Source of the DNA: Enterobacter genomosp. O
GTDB taxonomy: Bacteria > Pseudomonadota > Gammaproteobacteria > Enterobacterales > Enterobacteriaceae
Length of the DNA stretch: 64,000 bases
Direction of reading: 5' to 3'
Assembly: GCF_001022965.1 (NCBI RefSeq)
Contig: NZ_LECZ01000021.1
Coordinates: 1 to 64,000 of the forward strand
How positions within the stretch are numbered: the first letter of the stretch is position 1; the number at the start of each line of letters is the position of its first letter. Of this stretch, positions 51,442 to 60,027 are shown piece after piece. Below the pieces are notes generated by a model. That model was not told the origin of the DNA. It searched no databases and saw only the letters and a program-made list of their open reading frames with translations. A program made the position numbers and the translations under genes.

Positions 51442-52676
51442 CATTCTTTAAACGCAACAGCAAACAGAAAAACCTGTCGGCGCGCGACGCCGCCTGGATG
51501 AGCGACATTCAGGAGGCGTTATTTTCCCAGACCACGCCAAAATCACGGCTGGTGCTGTGGCTGATCCTCGTTGTCTTCTGCGGCTTTCTGATCTGGGCGC
51601 ATTTCGCGAAAGTGGAAGAGATCACCAAAGGCGACGCGAAAATTGTCTCCAAAAGCCGTGAGCAGGTCATTCAGAGCCTGGAAGGCGGGATCCTGGAGGA
51701 GATGAACGTGCGTGAGGGCGACATTGTCGAGCCGGGGCAGGTCTTGCTGAAAATCGACCCGACCCGCGCCCAGTCAAGCTATCAGGAGACGCTGCGTAAA
51801 GTGGTGGCGCTGGAAGCGACCGTTAACCGCCTGCGTGCAGAAGCCTACGGCCTGCCGCTGACCTTTAGCGACCGCGTGAAAGCATATCCTTCTGAGGTGG
51901 ATCTCGAAACGCGCGCCTACAACAGCCGCAAACAGGCGCTGGAAGAGGGCGTAGCTTCGCTCGAGAAAAGCTACCGCCTGGCACAAAATGAAATCGCCAT
52001 GTCAGAACCGCTGGCCGCTCGCGGCCTGCTCTCTGAAGTGGAACTGCTGCGCATGCGTCGGCAGGCGAACGATCTGCAATCGCAGATTGTCGAGCGCCGC
52101 AATCGCTACCAGGCGGATGCCAACGCCGATCTGATTCGCCAGGAGCTGGATCTGGTGCAGGCCGAAGAGAGCCTGACCGGGCGTGCCGACGTGGTAAGCC
52201 GGACGACCATCACCGCGCTGGTGAAAGGCACGGTGAAAAACGTACGCGTCACCACCATCGGCGGCGTGATCCAGCCCGGTGAACACATTATGGAAATCGT
52301 GCCGCTAGAAGACCAGCTGTTGGTTGAAGGGAAAATCAAACCGTCAGACGTCGCCTTCCTGCATGCCGGTTTACCGGCGATGGTGAAGATCACCGCGTAC
52401 GATTTCGGCATCTATGGTGGCCTGAAAGGGCACGTGTCGCTGGTCAGCCCGGACACGCTGAAAGATGACGCCAAAGCCGCTGCCGGTCGTCCTGATGATA
52501 CCTACTACCGGGTGATGGTGTTAACCGACAGCAGTACGCTGACGGCGGGCGGGAAATCCCTGCCGATTATCCCCGGGATGATCGCCACGGTGGAGATCCG
52601 TACCGGCGAAAAAACCATTCTTGATTATCTGTTGAAACCCATCTTCAAAGCGAAGGAAGCCTTCCGCGAGCGTTAA
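51438..52676 (+). CDS. HlyD-family membrane fusion protein of the T1SS
   Basis: The periplasmic adaptor joining the ABC transporter to the outer-membrane channel, 412 residues. A short cytoplasmic N-terminus is followed by one transmembrane helix (about 37-55), a lipoyl/barrel-sandwich half (about 70-110), long coiled-coil hairpin helices (about 115-240) and the second half with GGVIQPGEHIMEIVP. Overlaps the ABC gene by four bases and is followed after one base by the TolC-like gene. Confidence 0.94.
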   Translation: MTFFKRNSKQKNLSARDAAWMSDIQEALFSQTTPKSRLVLWLILVVFCGFLIWAHFAKVEEITKGDAKIVSKSREQVIQSLEGGILEEMNVREGDIVEPGQVLLKIDPTRAQSSYQETLRKVVALEATVNRLRAEAYGLPLTFSDRVKAYPSEVDLETRAYNSRKQALEEGVASLEKSYRLAQNEIAMSEPLAARGLLSEVELLRMRRQANDLQSQIVERRNRYQADANADLIRQELDLVQAEESLTGRADVVSRTTITALVKGTVKNVRVTTIGGVIQPGEHIMEIVPLEDQLLVEGKIKPSDVAFLHAGLPAMVKITAYDFGIYGGLKGHVSLVSPDTLKDDAKAAAGRPDDTYYRVMVLTDSSTLTAGGKSLPIIPGMIATVEIRTGEKTILDYLLKPIFKAKEAFRER

Positions 52677-52677
52677 T

Positions 52678-54141
52678 ATGAAAAATGATTCAATCTTTAT
52701 GCAGCGCCGCCTGGCGGCGCTGCTGACGGCCGCGGCTTGTCTGGTATCGGCGAAAAGTGCAGCCGGTAGTGATGGTTTATTAGCCTTTTCGCCTGCCACC
52801 CCTGTGGTAAAATCTCGCATGGTGATGGCCTCCACCCCGCCCGCGCCAGCCGCTCCGTTAGTGGAGCAAAGGCCTGCTGCGGTAACACGCGATACTGGCA
52901 CGCCACGCGCCACAGGTCCGGTACCCAGCGAAGGGGATATTCGCGCATTGTTTAATGACGCGGTGAATACTGCACTGAACGTTAGCCCGGAAGTGCGCGG
53001 CGCCAACTTTAATACCGAGGCGGCGCAAGCCAACGTGGATGAAGCGAAAGGTCAGCGCTGGCCGCAAATTGATGTGGGTACGCGATCGAAAAGCTATCAG
53101 TTTGGTGGGGGAGAGCGTCGATACAGCGACAGCCGACCGGCGGTGACCGTCAACATGGCCACCACGCTGCTCGATTTTGGCCGCACCAGTAACACTATTA
53201 AAAGCCGTGAAGCCCTGCATGATGCGGCGAAAAATAACGTTGATGCTCAGGCGGAAGATATCGCCTGGCAGGTCAGTAGTGCGCTGGTTGAGCTTAGCAA
53301 ACAGCATCAAATTATCAGCCTCAGCCAGCAGTACGTGGCGCGCATGAACGAGCTGGTTGAGATGTTAGACGGTATTGTGAAGGTCGATCAGGGGCGTCGC
53401 AGTGAGCTCACTCAGGCGAGAGGGCGTCTTTTACAGGCGCAGTCTTCCCTGGATACGGCGGTCTCCCGCGCCCGCGATACGGAGATTACCCTGAAGCGTC
53501 TGTTAGGTGACAAAACGGTACCGCTGCCGACAGCGACCGCCTGGAATCTGAAACCTGGTGCATTGACGACACAGCTGGCGGCCATCGACAACCATCCGAC
53601 GATTCGCCAGGCGCAGGCAGAAACCGCCTCGGCACTTGCTGATGCTGACGCTGCGCGATCGGCGTCGCTTCCGACGGTGACCTGGAACGTTGGCAAAAGC
53701 ACGGGGCGCGATGAGCTGGGACGTGAACAGTCCTGGGAAACGGGAGTTAACGTTAGCTGGCCCATTTTTCGCGGCGGTTCTCAGCGAGCTGCTGAACTCT
53801 CGGCAGCACGTCGCGCGGATGCCAGCAGAGAGGCAATTGAACAACAATCACGCGATCTGGATAACCGCGTCCGGGCGGCCGATCAGGATGCCCGCAGCAT
53901 GCTGGAGCGCGCAGGGCTATACCATGACTTAGCGCTGGAATCCGATCGTATTCGCCATGATTTCTTCGATCAGTGGTATCACCTCGGCAGACGAACCCTG
54001 CTGGATGTGTTGAGTGCCGAAAGTGATTATTACGGCAACCAGGTGGCAGAAGTGACTAACCGCTTTGACGGCTACGCGGCCATTTTCCGTAGCTATGCGA
54101 GCGCCGGTACATTGCGGCAGTGGTTGCGAGACAGTCGCTAA
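52678..54141 (+). CDS. TolC-family outer-membrane channel of the T1SS (LapE/BapC-like)
   Basis: A 487-residue outer-membrane efflux protein forming the exit duct for the adhesins. A signal peptide lies within the first 30 residues; an internal ATG at 52699 (MQRRLAALL) would give a tidier one. After a Pro/Ala-rich linker (about 38-78), two OEP repeats follow with long helices rich in Gln, Ala and Ser. The start is one base after the HlyD stop, so the three exporter genes are one operon. The window shows no lapD/lapG-type release genes. Confidence 0.92.
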   Translation: MKNDSIFMQRRLAALLTAAACLVSAKSAAGSDGLLAFSPATPVVKSRMVMASTPPAPAAPLVEQRPAAVTRDTGTPRATGPVPSEGDIRALFNDAVNTALNVSPEVRGANFNTEAAQANVDEAKGQRWPQIDVGTRSKSYQFGGGERRYSDSRPAVTVNMATTLLDFGRTSNTIKSREALHDAAKNNVDAQAEDIAWQVSSALVELSKQHQIISLSQQYVARMNELVEMLDGIVKVDQGRRSELTQARGRLLQAQSSLDTAVSRARDTEITLKRLLGDKTVPLPTATAWNLKPGALTTQLAAIDNHPTIRQAQAETASALADADAARSASLPTVTWNVGKSTGRDELGREQSWETGVNVSWPIFRGGSQRAAELSAARRADASREAIEQQSRDLDNRVRAADQDARSMLERAGLYHDLALESDRIRHDFFDQWYHLGRRTLLDVLSAESDYYGNQVAEVTNRFDGYAAIFRSYASAGTLRQWLRDSR

Positions 54142-54187
54142 ACTACGTTTAAATGACTCACGCAGCAGGCACAGACAGAGAGTGCAG

Positions 54188-54874
54188 ATGAATCACTATT
54201 CAGGAAAGAAAATTTATATCGCCTTGCTTGACGATCATCCGATTGTCCGCAAAGGGCTGGAGATTATTTTCAGCCAGGAGCCAGATTTCGAGCTGAAAGG
54301 CAGCTTTGCCAACCGCATTGATCTGATTAATTTTTTACGTACCAATCGAATTGACGTGCTGATCCTCGACTATTTACTCGGTGATGAAGATATCGACGGT
54401 TTGCCGATGATTAAACAGCTGATGAGCAATTTCCCCTGGCTGAAGATTTTAATCTCATCGACGCTGGAAAATACCGCCATTGTCCGCATGGCGCTGAAAG
54501 CGGGCGTCCGGGGTCATATCGGTAAAAGCCGTGACGCCTCGGAAGTGGTCGATGCGGTGCGCCGCGTAGCGGCAGGTCATATCTGCCTCTCTGAAAGCAT
54601 GGAGAAGGAGTTTTATCTTATCTCCGAGCCGTCTGCACCCGGAGACGTGGAAGATGAACAGCATGTCATCGACGGTATTGGCCGTCTGGATCAGCTTTCT
54701 GCGCGGGAACTGGAGGTATTACGCCTGTTCCTTTCTGGTATGTCGGTGCTGCAAATCTCTGAGAAGTTCAGCCGTAGCCGCAAAACGGTCAGCGGCCAGA
54801 AGAAATCCGCGATGAAAAAGCTGGGCGTGAAGACCGACCCGGAACTGTTCCTCTGGCACGACCAACTGCTGTAA
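54188..54874 (+). CDS. EvgA/NarL-type response regulator of the adhesin locus
   Basis: A 228-residue response regulator. The receiver has acidic-pocket Asp15-Asp16, phosphoacceptor Asp61 (DVLILDYLL), the Ser/Thr pair in LISST and Lys113, so it should be phosphorylated. The C-terminal LuxR-type HTH covers about residues 160-220 (LSARELEVLRLFLSGMSVLQI). It lies 46 bases after the exporter genes and converges on an EvgS-like kinase; by arrangement it is the likely output regulator and the best candidate to bind the AAGAC-NN-GTCTT sites. The start at ATG 54188 follows AGAGAGTG. Confidence 0.9.
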   Translation: MNHYSGKKIYIALLDDHPIVRKGLEIIFSQEPDFELKGSFANRIDLINFLRTNRIDVLILDYLLGDEDIDGLPMIKQLMSNFPWLKILISSTLENTAIVRMALKAGVRGHIGKSRDASEVVDAVRRVAAGHICLSESMEKEFYLISEPSAPGDVEDEQHVIDGIGRLDQLSARELEVLRLFLSGMSVLQISEKFSRSRKTVSGQKKSAMKKLGVKTDPELFLWHDQLL

Positions 54875-54877
54875 TGA

Positions 54878-54935
54878 GCCGGGTGGCGCTGCGCTTACCC
54901 GGCCTACGGTTCCTTGTAGGCCCGCGCAGCGGGCT
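54878..54935. repeat. REP pair overlapping the 3' end of kinase 1
   Basis: The REP unit 54878-54907 has the same sequence as the one at 48935, and an inverted partner begins with GTAGGCCCGCGCAGCGGGC at 54916. The element supplies the stop codon and roughly the last eleven codons of the convergent kinase gene. Confidence 0.85.
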
Positions 54936-57843
54936 CCCTGTTGCGCAGCGCCGTTGCCAGGTCGCTAATAGAGCATGGCTTAAACAGACAGTCGTTCATC
55001 CCCGCCTGCAAACACCGCTCCGTAATCTCATGCATTGCATTGGCAGTGAACCCAATAATCCAGGTGGGGGCCCGGTCCTGCTCACGCTCGGCGTTACGCA
55101 TCATGCCCGTTAGCTGATAGCCATTAATGCCCGGCATATTGCAGTCGGTGATGACCACATCAAACGCGGTATCTGCCCAGATTTTAAGTGCCTCATCGCC
55201 GCCGGAAGCCAGATGCGCGTGCTGTCCCAGCCAGGCCAGCTGTTTGGCCAGCAGGATGCGGTTTGCCGGGTTGTCATCCACCACCAGCACATTCAGTGCC
55301 GGCAGCTTTTCATCTTCCTCATCACGCTGAACCCGGGACGTAACGGCGCGGGTGACTTTAGGCAGAGAGAAGGTCGCCCTGACCGTCGTACCCACATGCT
55401 TTTCGCTGGCGAGCGTGAGCGTACCGTTCATGCTTTCACAAATGGTGCGGCTGATATAGAGCCCCAGCCCGGTACCTGCCCGGCGGTTATCTGCCTGGCT
55501 GAAGGGTTTGAAGAGCGCGGCCTGCTGGCTGGCATCAATCCCGACGCCGCTATCCTGTACCTCAATAATGAACTGCACGTTGTCGGTGCCGGTCACCTCA
55601 GCTTGCCGTAGGGTGAGCGTCACGCTGCCGCGATCGGTAAACTTAATGGCGTTACTCAGCAGGTTGGAGAGCACCTGCTTAATACGCAGCGGGTCGGCGT
55701 AGACCTCGTACAGCGCTCCTGTTGGGAAGATTTTGTTCAGCTGGATATTCTTTTCAATCGCCACGCCCTGGAATACCCGAAGCATATTGTCGATGAGCTT
55801 CTCGAACTGTACGGGCTCCGGGTTGAAATCGAGATGCCCGCCCTCAATGCGGGAGATATCCAGAATATCGCCAATCAACCCCACCAGACCTTCCGCCGAG
55901 TCGTAAGCCACTTCCAGCGCCTGCAGATCGTGCTCGCCACGGCGTCCTTTCTTCAGAACGATATCCAGCATGCCGATAATCGCGTTCATCGGGGTGCGGA
56001 TCTCATGGCTCATGGTGGACAGGAAAACCGATTTTGCCCGGTTGGAATCTTCCGCCCGATCTTTCGCCTCGCCCAGCTCCGCCAGCAGCGACTCACGTTC
56101 GGTGAGCATTTCGCGCAGTTGGGTGAGCTGTTCGTTCAGCTGCCTGCGCAGCGCCGCTTTACGCACAATCTGCCGACGTAAATAGAGCGCCCAGCCCAGC
56201 GCCAGCAGCACCAGCACTCCGCTGAAGACGCCGGTCGCGATCAGGACCTCGCGATAGCGATACCAGAAGCTGTCGACCACCACCAGCTCGTTGGGACGCC
56301 AGCGGTTCGCCACGTTTTCCAGTTCAATAGGGGAGATACTCAGCAAAACTTTATCCAGAATGCTCTGCAGTTCCGGACTTGCCAGCCCTACGCCAAAGGA
56401 GACCCAGGCGGGGGATTCGCCAACGATCGACACCACCTTCAGCTGATCCTGAAAGTTGGTGTAGATCTGGTAATCCGTCATCACCAGAATACCTATCGCC
56501 GCGTCGGCATCTCCATTGGTGATGCTGGAGAGCAGCTGCGATTCATTGCCCACATGCACAATTTTAATTTCCGGGTAACGCTCGCGCACCATCCGTTCGA
56601 TGCCAATATTTTTCACCAGCGCCAGCCGTTTCCCGCGCAGGTCGGCCAGTGCGTGAATATCGTTGCGCGAGGTCGATGTGGCGAGGGAAAACGCGCTGCG
56701 TAAGTAGGGGCGCGTGAAGAGGATCTGATCCTGGCGCGCTTCGCTCGGGGTTACCGACGCGAGCATATCCGCCTGCCCATGGTTTACCTTCGCGATCAGG
56801 TCATCTGTGGTATCGCCGGTCTCAAAGCGAAAGCGCAACCCGGTTCGCAGCGACACCACGGAGAAGAGATCCGCCACCACGCCGCGCAACACGCCCTTAT
56901 TATCGATAAAGGAGACCGGCGCGGCGTTATCCTGGCTGTAGATCAGTACGTTTACCTCGGGATGACGGGCAATCCACGCTTTCTCCTGGTCGGTAAAGTC
57001 CAGGGACTTGGTCCCCTGGGCAATATCGACACGATCGGGCTGCCAGCGGCGATAGAGATCCAGCTTTTCCTCTTCGGGCACGGCGTGGATGGTTGCATTA
57101 ATTAACGTATTGAGCTGCGGGTTATTCTGGCTCAGGGCGAACCCGACTTCACGGTTGGGCAGCCGAGAGAAGCGCTCGATGTGAATATTGTTTAAATAGT
57201 TTCTGCTCAGCGAATAGCTGTTACCCAGATAGGCGCGGGACTGCCCAAAGGCCACGGCGCTGAGCGCTTCCTGATAACTATCAAACAGGCGAAAACGCGC
57301 GTTGGGATAAGCCGCTTTCACTTGCGCAAGCGGCAGGTAGTCTCTGACCATCGCCACATCCGTGTTGGCAAGATCGTCCGCCAGCGGCTGGGTGTCTCTG
57401 TCATTAATACCCAGCACGGGTTTGTCGCTGGCATAGGGCGTGGAGAACACAAAGGCGTCATTTGCCTCAAAGGCGGAGACCGACGGAATAAGGTCGATAT
57501 CGCCACGGGCCAGCGCCTGCCACAGCTCTTCCGGTGAATCGTACAGGATGACCTTAACAGGCAGATTAAGCTGCCAGGATACCAGGCCGAGATAGTCGGC
57601 GCTCAGCCCCTCATACTCATGTCGCATATTGCGCATGCCGAAAGGGGGAGCGTCATAGGCATTAATGCCGACCGTCAAATGTTGCACATGCTTCAGTAGC
57701 GTTGCCTGCTCGTCGTTAAGCGGCAAGCGATTCACGCCTTCAATAGGGGTGCGCATCAGAATTTTATATTCTTCGCTGTGTGCCGATGGCATCACGAGTA
57801 AAAATACAACCAGCAGCAAACAACGACGAAGGTAGTGGCGCAT
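54904..57843 (-). CDS. EvgS-like hybrid sensor kinase 1, lacking an HPt domain
   Basis: A 979-residue inner-membrane hybrid kinase. After a signal segment come two periplasmic solute-binding (SBP_bac_3) domains (about 45-275 and 290-525), a transmembrane helix (about 534-554), a coiled coil, HisKA with His613 ([10 protein letters not shown]), HATPase with NAIKFT, DSGVGID and a full GTGLGL lid, and a receiver with phosphoacceptor Asp900 ([10 protein letters not shown]). EvgS itself ends in an HPt domain; this protein stops just after the receiver, and its tail [11 protein letters not shown] is read from a REP element. It must pass phosphate through another HPt protein or directly. Paired convergently with the response regulator. 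Confidence 0.92.
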   Translation of the reverse strand: MRHYLRRCLLLVVFLLVMPSAHSEEYKILMRTPIEGVNRLPLNDEQATLLKHVQHLTVGINAYDAPPFGMRNMRHEYEGLSADYLGLVSWQLNLPVKVILYDSPEELWQALARGDIDLIPSVSAFEANDAFVFSTPYASDKPVLGINDRDTQPLADDLANTDVAMVRDYLPLAQVKAAYPNARFRLFDSYQEALSAVAFGQSRAYLGNSYSLSRNYLNNIHIERFSRLPNREVGFALSQNNPQLNTLINATIHAVPEEEKLDLYRRWQPDRVDIAQGTKSLDFTDQEKAWIARHPEVNVLIYSQDNAAPVSFIDNKGVLRGVVADLFSVVSLRTGLRFRFETGDTTDDLIAKVNHGQADMLASVTPSEARQDQILFTRPYLRSAFSLATSTSRNDIHALADLRGKRLALVKNIGIERMVRERYPEIKIVHVGNESQLLSSITNGDADAAIGILVMTDYQIYTNFQDQLKVVSIVGESPAWVSFGVGLASPELQSILDKVLLSISPIELENVANRWRPNELVVVDSFWYRYREVLIATGVFSGVLVLLALGWALYLRRQIVRKAALRRQLNEQLTQLREMLTERESLLAELGEAKDRAEDSNRAKSVFLSTMSHEIRTPMNAIIGMLDIVLKKGRRGEHDLQALEVAYDSAEGLVGLIGDILDISRIEGGHLDFNPEPVQFEKLIDNMLRVFQGVAIEKNIQLNKIFPTGALYEVYADPLRIKQVLSNLLSNAIKFTDRGSVTLTLRQAEVTGTDNVQFIIEVQDSGVGIDASQQAALFKPFSQADNRRAGTGLGLYISRTICESMNGTLTLASEKHVGTTVRATFSLPKVTRAVTSRVQRDEEDEKLPALNVLVVDDNPANRILLAKQLAWLGQHAHLASGGDEALKIWADTAFDVVITDCNMPGINGYQLTGMMRNAEREQDRAPTWIIGFTANAMHEITERCLQAGMNDCLFKPCSISDLATALRNREPAARAYKEP

Positions 57844-57915
57844 AACTATTTATAACGCTCCTGAGGATAAAGTACTGAGAGTCATATTCTGCTTTAAGGG
57901 CGAAAGCATTGTTAT

Positions 57916-57927
57916 AAGACAAGGCTT
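57916..57927 (-). promoter_or_regulatory. AAGAC-NN-GTCTT-type site before kinase 1
   Basis: AAGACAAGGCTT, one mismatch from a perfect palindrome of the locus motif, lies 73 bases upstream of the kinase 1 start in the 318-base divergent region. Confidence 0.5.
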
Positions 57928-58084
57928 GGTTATTATTCTGGCAATCGTTAATAACGAAAAGCGCAATGTCTGGTCAGCAACGTTATTATTTCAGCGTTAT
58001 CACCTCAATACTAATATAAGCGCGCGGTTTCGCCTGCTTTATGCTGCTTAAATTTTACGTACTCCATCGATTGCCGGGAACATC

Positions 58085-58096
58085 AAGACGGGTCTT
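58085..58096 (+). promoter_or_regulatory. Perfect AAGAC-GG-GTCTT palindrome before the glycosyltransferase gene
   Basis: AAGACGGGTCTT is an exact inverted repeat of the locus motif, 65 bases before the start at 58162. Nothing else definite was seen in the 57844-58161 gap. Confidence 0.6.
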
Positions 58097-58161
58097 GTCG
58101 CTTACTTTACAGGCGAATGGGAAAATAATACGCACGTTTATTTCATTACTGAGCCTGTACG

Positions 58162-59421
58162 ATGCGCCGATCCCTTCATCCTCACTCTTCTGTTGCGAAC
58201 CAAAACGCAATGCGTCAGAAATTCGCTGCTCTGGCGGAGCAGTACCGACACGCTATGGCCGTTGCGGATTACGCGACCGCCTCTCGCTGCTGCGAACGCG
58301 CTCTGGCCGTTCTGCCGCACAATATGTCGGTACAGAGCGATTACGCCCTGAGCCTGATGCGTGAGGGAAAGCATGACAAGGCGTACAAAGTCTATCGCAA
58401 GATTTATCAGTCGCCCCGCCGCCATGAAGCGTCAGAAACCTGGCTCGATGGTCTGGCGGAGCTGTGCGGGCATATGGGCAAAACGGATGAAATGCGCGCC
58501 TATGGTCTGGAGTCATTGACCCTGTCTGACCAGCGTTTCCGTCAGGGAACCGTCTGGCCGCTGCCCCAGACGCCACCGCCGCCTTTCCGGGCAGATTGCC
58601 CGGAAAAGAACATCATCGCGTTCAGTCTGTATGGCGATCGGCCGCGCTACTGCGAAACCTTAATTAAAAACATTGAGGCCGCCGCAGAGCTGTTTCCGGC
58701 CTGGCGCTGCCGCGTCTATCTGGATGATTCCGTGCCGCAGCACGTCTGGCAGCGGCTGGCGCAGGCGGGAGCCGCGCTGGTGGATATGCGCCAGGAAAAG
58801 CACATCTACCCAACCCTGTGGCGTTTTCTGGTGATGGATGACCCGCAGGTCGAGCGTTTTTTAGTGCGTGACGCCGACTCCCTGCTCTCTGAGCGGGAGC
58901 AGGTCTGCGTGGAAGCCTGGTTGCGTTCGCCATTTTATTTTCACCATATGCGCGACTACTTCACCCATACCGAACTGCTGCTGGCGGGGATGTGGGGCGG
59001 CTGCGGCGGCGCGATCCCGAATGTGAAAGGGATGATGCGTCAGTTTACGGCGGGCTACCGGGGGAGCACGCGTTTTACCGATCAGTATTTCCTTAAAGTG
59101 GCGCTCTGGCCTACGGTCCGGCAGAGCATTCTGAACCATGATGAGATCTTTGCGTTTCATCATGCCCAGCCCTGGCCTGCGCACCCGCCAATTCGCTGGA
59201 ATGCGGCGCATTTTCATGTGGGCAGTAACGCCGGATTCACCGTGCTGGCGGGAGCAAGTGAGAAAGCCGATGGCGAAAAACAGGCCGTTGCGTTACGTAT
59301 AGAGGGGGTAAGCTATCACTACACGGCGGTAGTGCAAAATGGACAATGGCAACTGCCCATTCCTTTCTTCCTCGCCGACGGTTTTCGCGCGGGCGAGGTA
59401 AAGGTTGAAGCGATCGCGTAA
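58162..59421 (+). CDS. TPR-containing putative glycosyltransferase
   Basis: A 419-residue cytosolic protein. About residues 18-120 form TPR-like helices. About residues 145-345 look like a GT-A type transferase, with a DXD-like VRDADS (about 235), followed by HHMRDYFTH and LAGMWGGCGGAIP, a pattern I associate with putative glycosyltransferases of surface polysaccharide loci. The last 60 residues are beta-rich. No signal peptide or membrane helix. A second in-frame ATG at 58210 is possible because no clear ribosome-binding site precedes the first. Its place among the adhesin genes suggests that it glycosylates an adhesin; there is no direct evidence. Confidence 0.68.
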   Translation: MRRSLHPHSSVANQNAMRQKFAALAEQYRHAMAVADYATASRCCERALAVLPHNMSVQSDYALSLMREGKHDKAYKVYRKIYQSPRRHEASETWLDGLAELCGHMGKTDEMRAYGLESLTLSDQRFRQGTVWPLPQTPPPPFRADCPEKNIIAFSLYGDRPRYCETLIKNIEAAAELFPAWRCRVYLDDSVPQHVWQRLAQAGAALVDMRQEKHIYPTLWRFLVMDDPQVERFLVRDADSLLSEREQVCVEAWLRSPFYFHHMRDYFTHTELLLAGMWGGCGGAIPNVKGMMRQFTAGYRGSTRFTDQYFLKVALWPTVRQSILNHDEIFAFHHAQPWPAHPPIRWNAAHFHVGSNAGFTVLAGASEKADGEKQAVALRIEGVSYHYTAVVQNGQWQLPIPFFLADGFRAGEVKVEAIA

Positions 59422-59426
59422 TCGGG

Positions 59427-59765
59427 CTATGTCTGAGGAGCAACGTCTATTCCCGTCTGCACCAGCAGCTCCGTCTCGACACCCGAATGGTGATACACCT
59501 CGTATTGCACCCCATCCACGGTGACGGAGCCTCTGGCTTTCATCCATTCTCCGGGCTCTGACTCTGCGGGCAGCAGATAGGAAAGATTGACCTGCTGCCC
59601 GGGCGTGCCCTTTATCATGAGCTGCTTACTGCTGTCGTCGATAAAAAGACGCTCCTCACCCTGAATAAAAATATCTCCGAGCGTGAGCTCGACCAGGTCA
59701 GGAAATTGAGCATTAATCGCTTCATCCGTGCGGGATTCAGTATTGTTGTTGCTGTTATTATTCAT
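59427..59765 (-). CDS. Stand-alone copy of the adhesin C-terminal secretion module
   Basis: A 112-residue protein whose residues about 25-110 align with the last 85 or so residues of both giant proteins: LTLGDIF, KQLMIKGTPGQQVNLSYLLP, EPGEW, VDGVQYEVYHH and ELLVQTGI have counterparts in each. The N-terminal 20 residues are Asn-rich, like the start of adhesin 2. It has no Sec signal and no repeats. It could be a small substrate of the same exporter, a decoy or a signal that reports exporter activity, or a remnant of a third adhesin gene; its intact frame and own promoter region argue against a remnant. It converges on the glycosyltransferase gene with a 5-base gap. Confidence 0.8.
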   Translation of the reverse strand: MNNNSNNNTESRTDEAINAQFPDLVELTLGDIFIQGEERLFIDDSSKQLMIKGTPGQQVNLSYLLPAESEPGEWMKARGSVTVDGVQYEVYHHSGVETELLVQTGIDVAPQT

Positions 59766-59835
59766 TTCTAAGTAACCTGTTTTCTCATAGCAAATCTATC
59801 GATTTTTTTTACCTGCTACGTTTCAAGGGAACAAT

Positions 59836-59882
59836 AAGGTCGGTCTTATAAAAAAAGCGTTTGCAAAAACAAGACCGACCTT
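59836..59882. promoter_or_regulatory. Pair of inverted 12-bp operators between the small protein and kinase 2
   Basis: AAGGTCGGTCTT (59836-59847) and AAGACCGACCTT (59871-59882) are exact reverse complements with centres 35 bases apart, in the 262-base divergent region. Each has one good half of the AAGAC-NN-GTCTT motif. No T-run follows on either strand, so a terminator is unlikely. Confidence 0.6.
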
Positions 59883-60027
59883 AATCAGGACGGCATCATG
59901 TATTGCTAAAATCCCCTCAAAATATGACGGGTAACCAGGCAATGCGGAACGACGCGCAGTTGCTAAAATAAAGTCAGCCTGATGACTGGCTCCCCCTTTC
60001 TCTTTCTCTTCAGGGAACGACTCGACG

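Noticed and set aside
59836..59882. The 12-bp inverted pair as an intrinsic terminator
   Set aside because: It lies between the 5' ends of divergent genes, the loop is 23 bases and no T-run follows on either strand.
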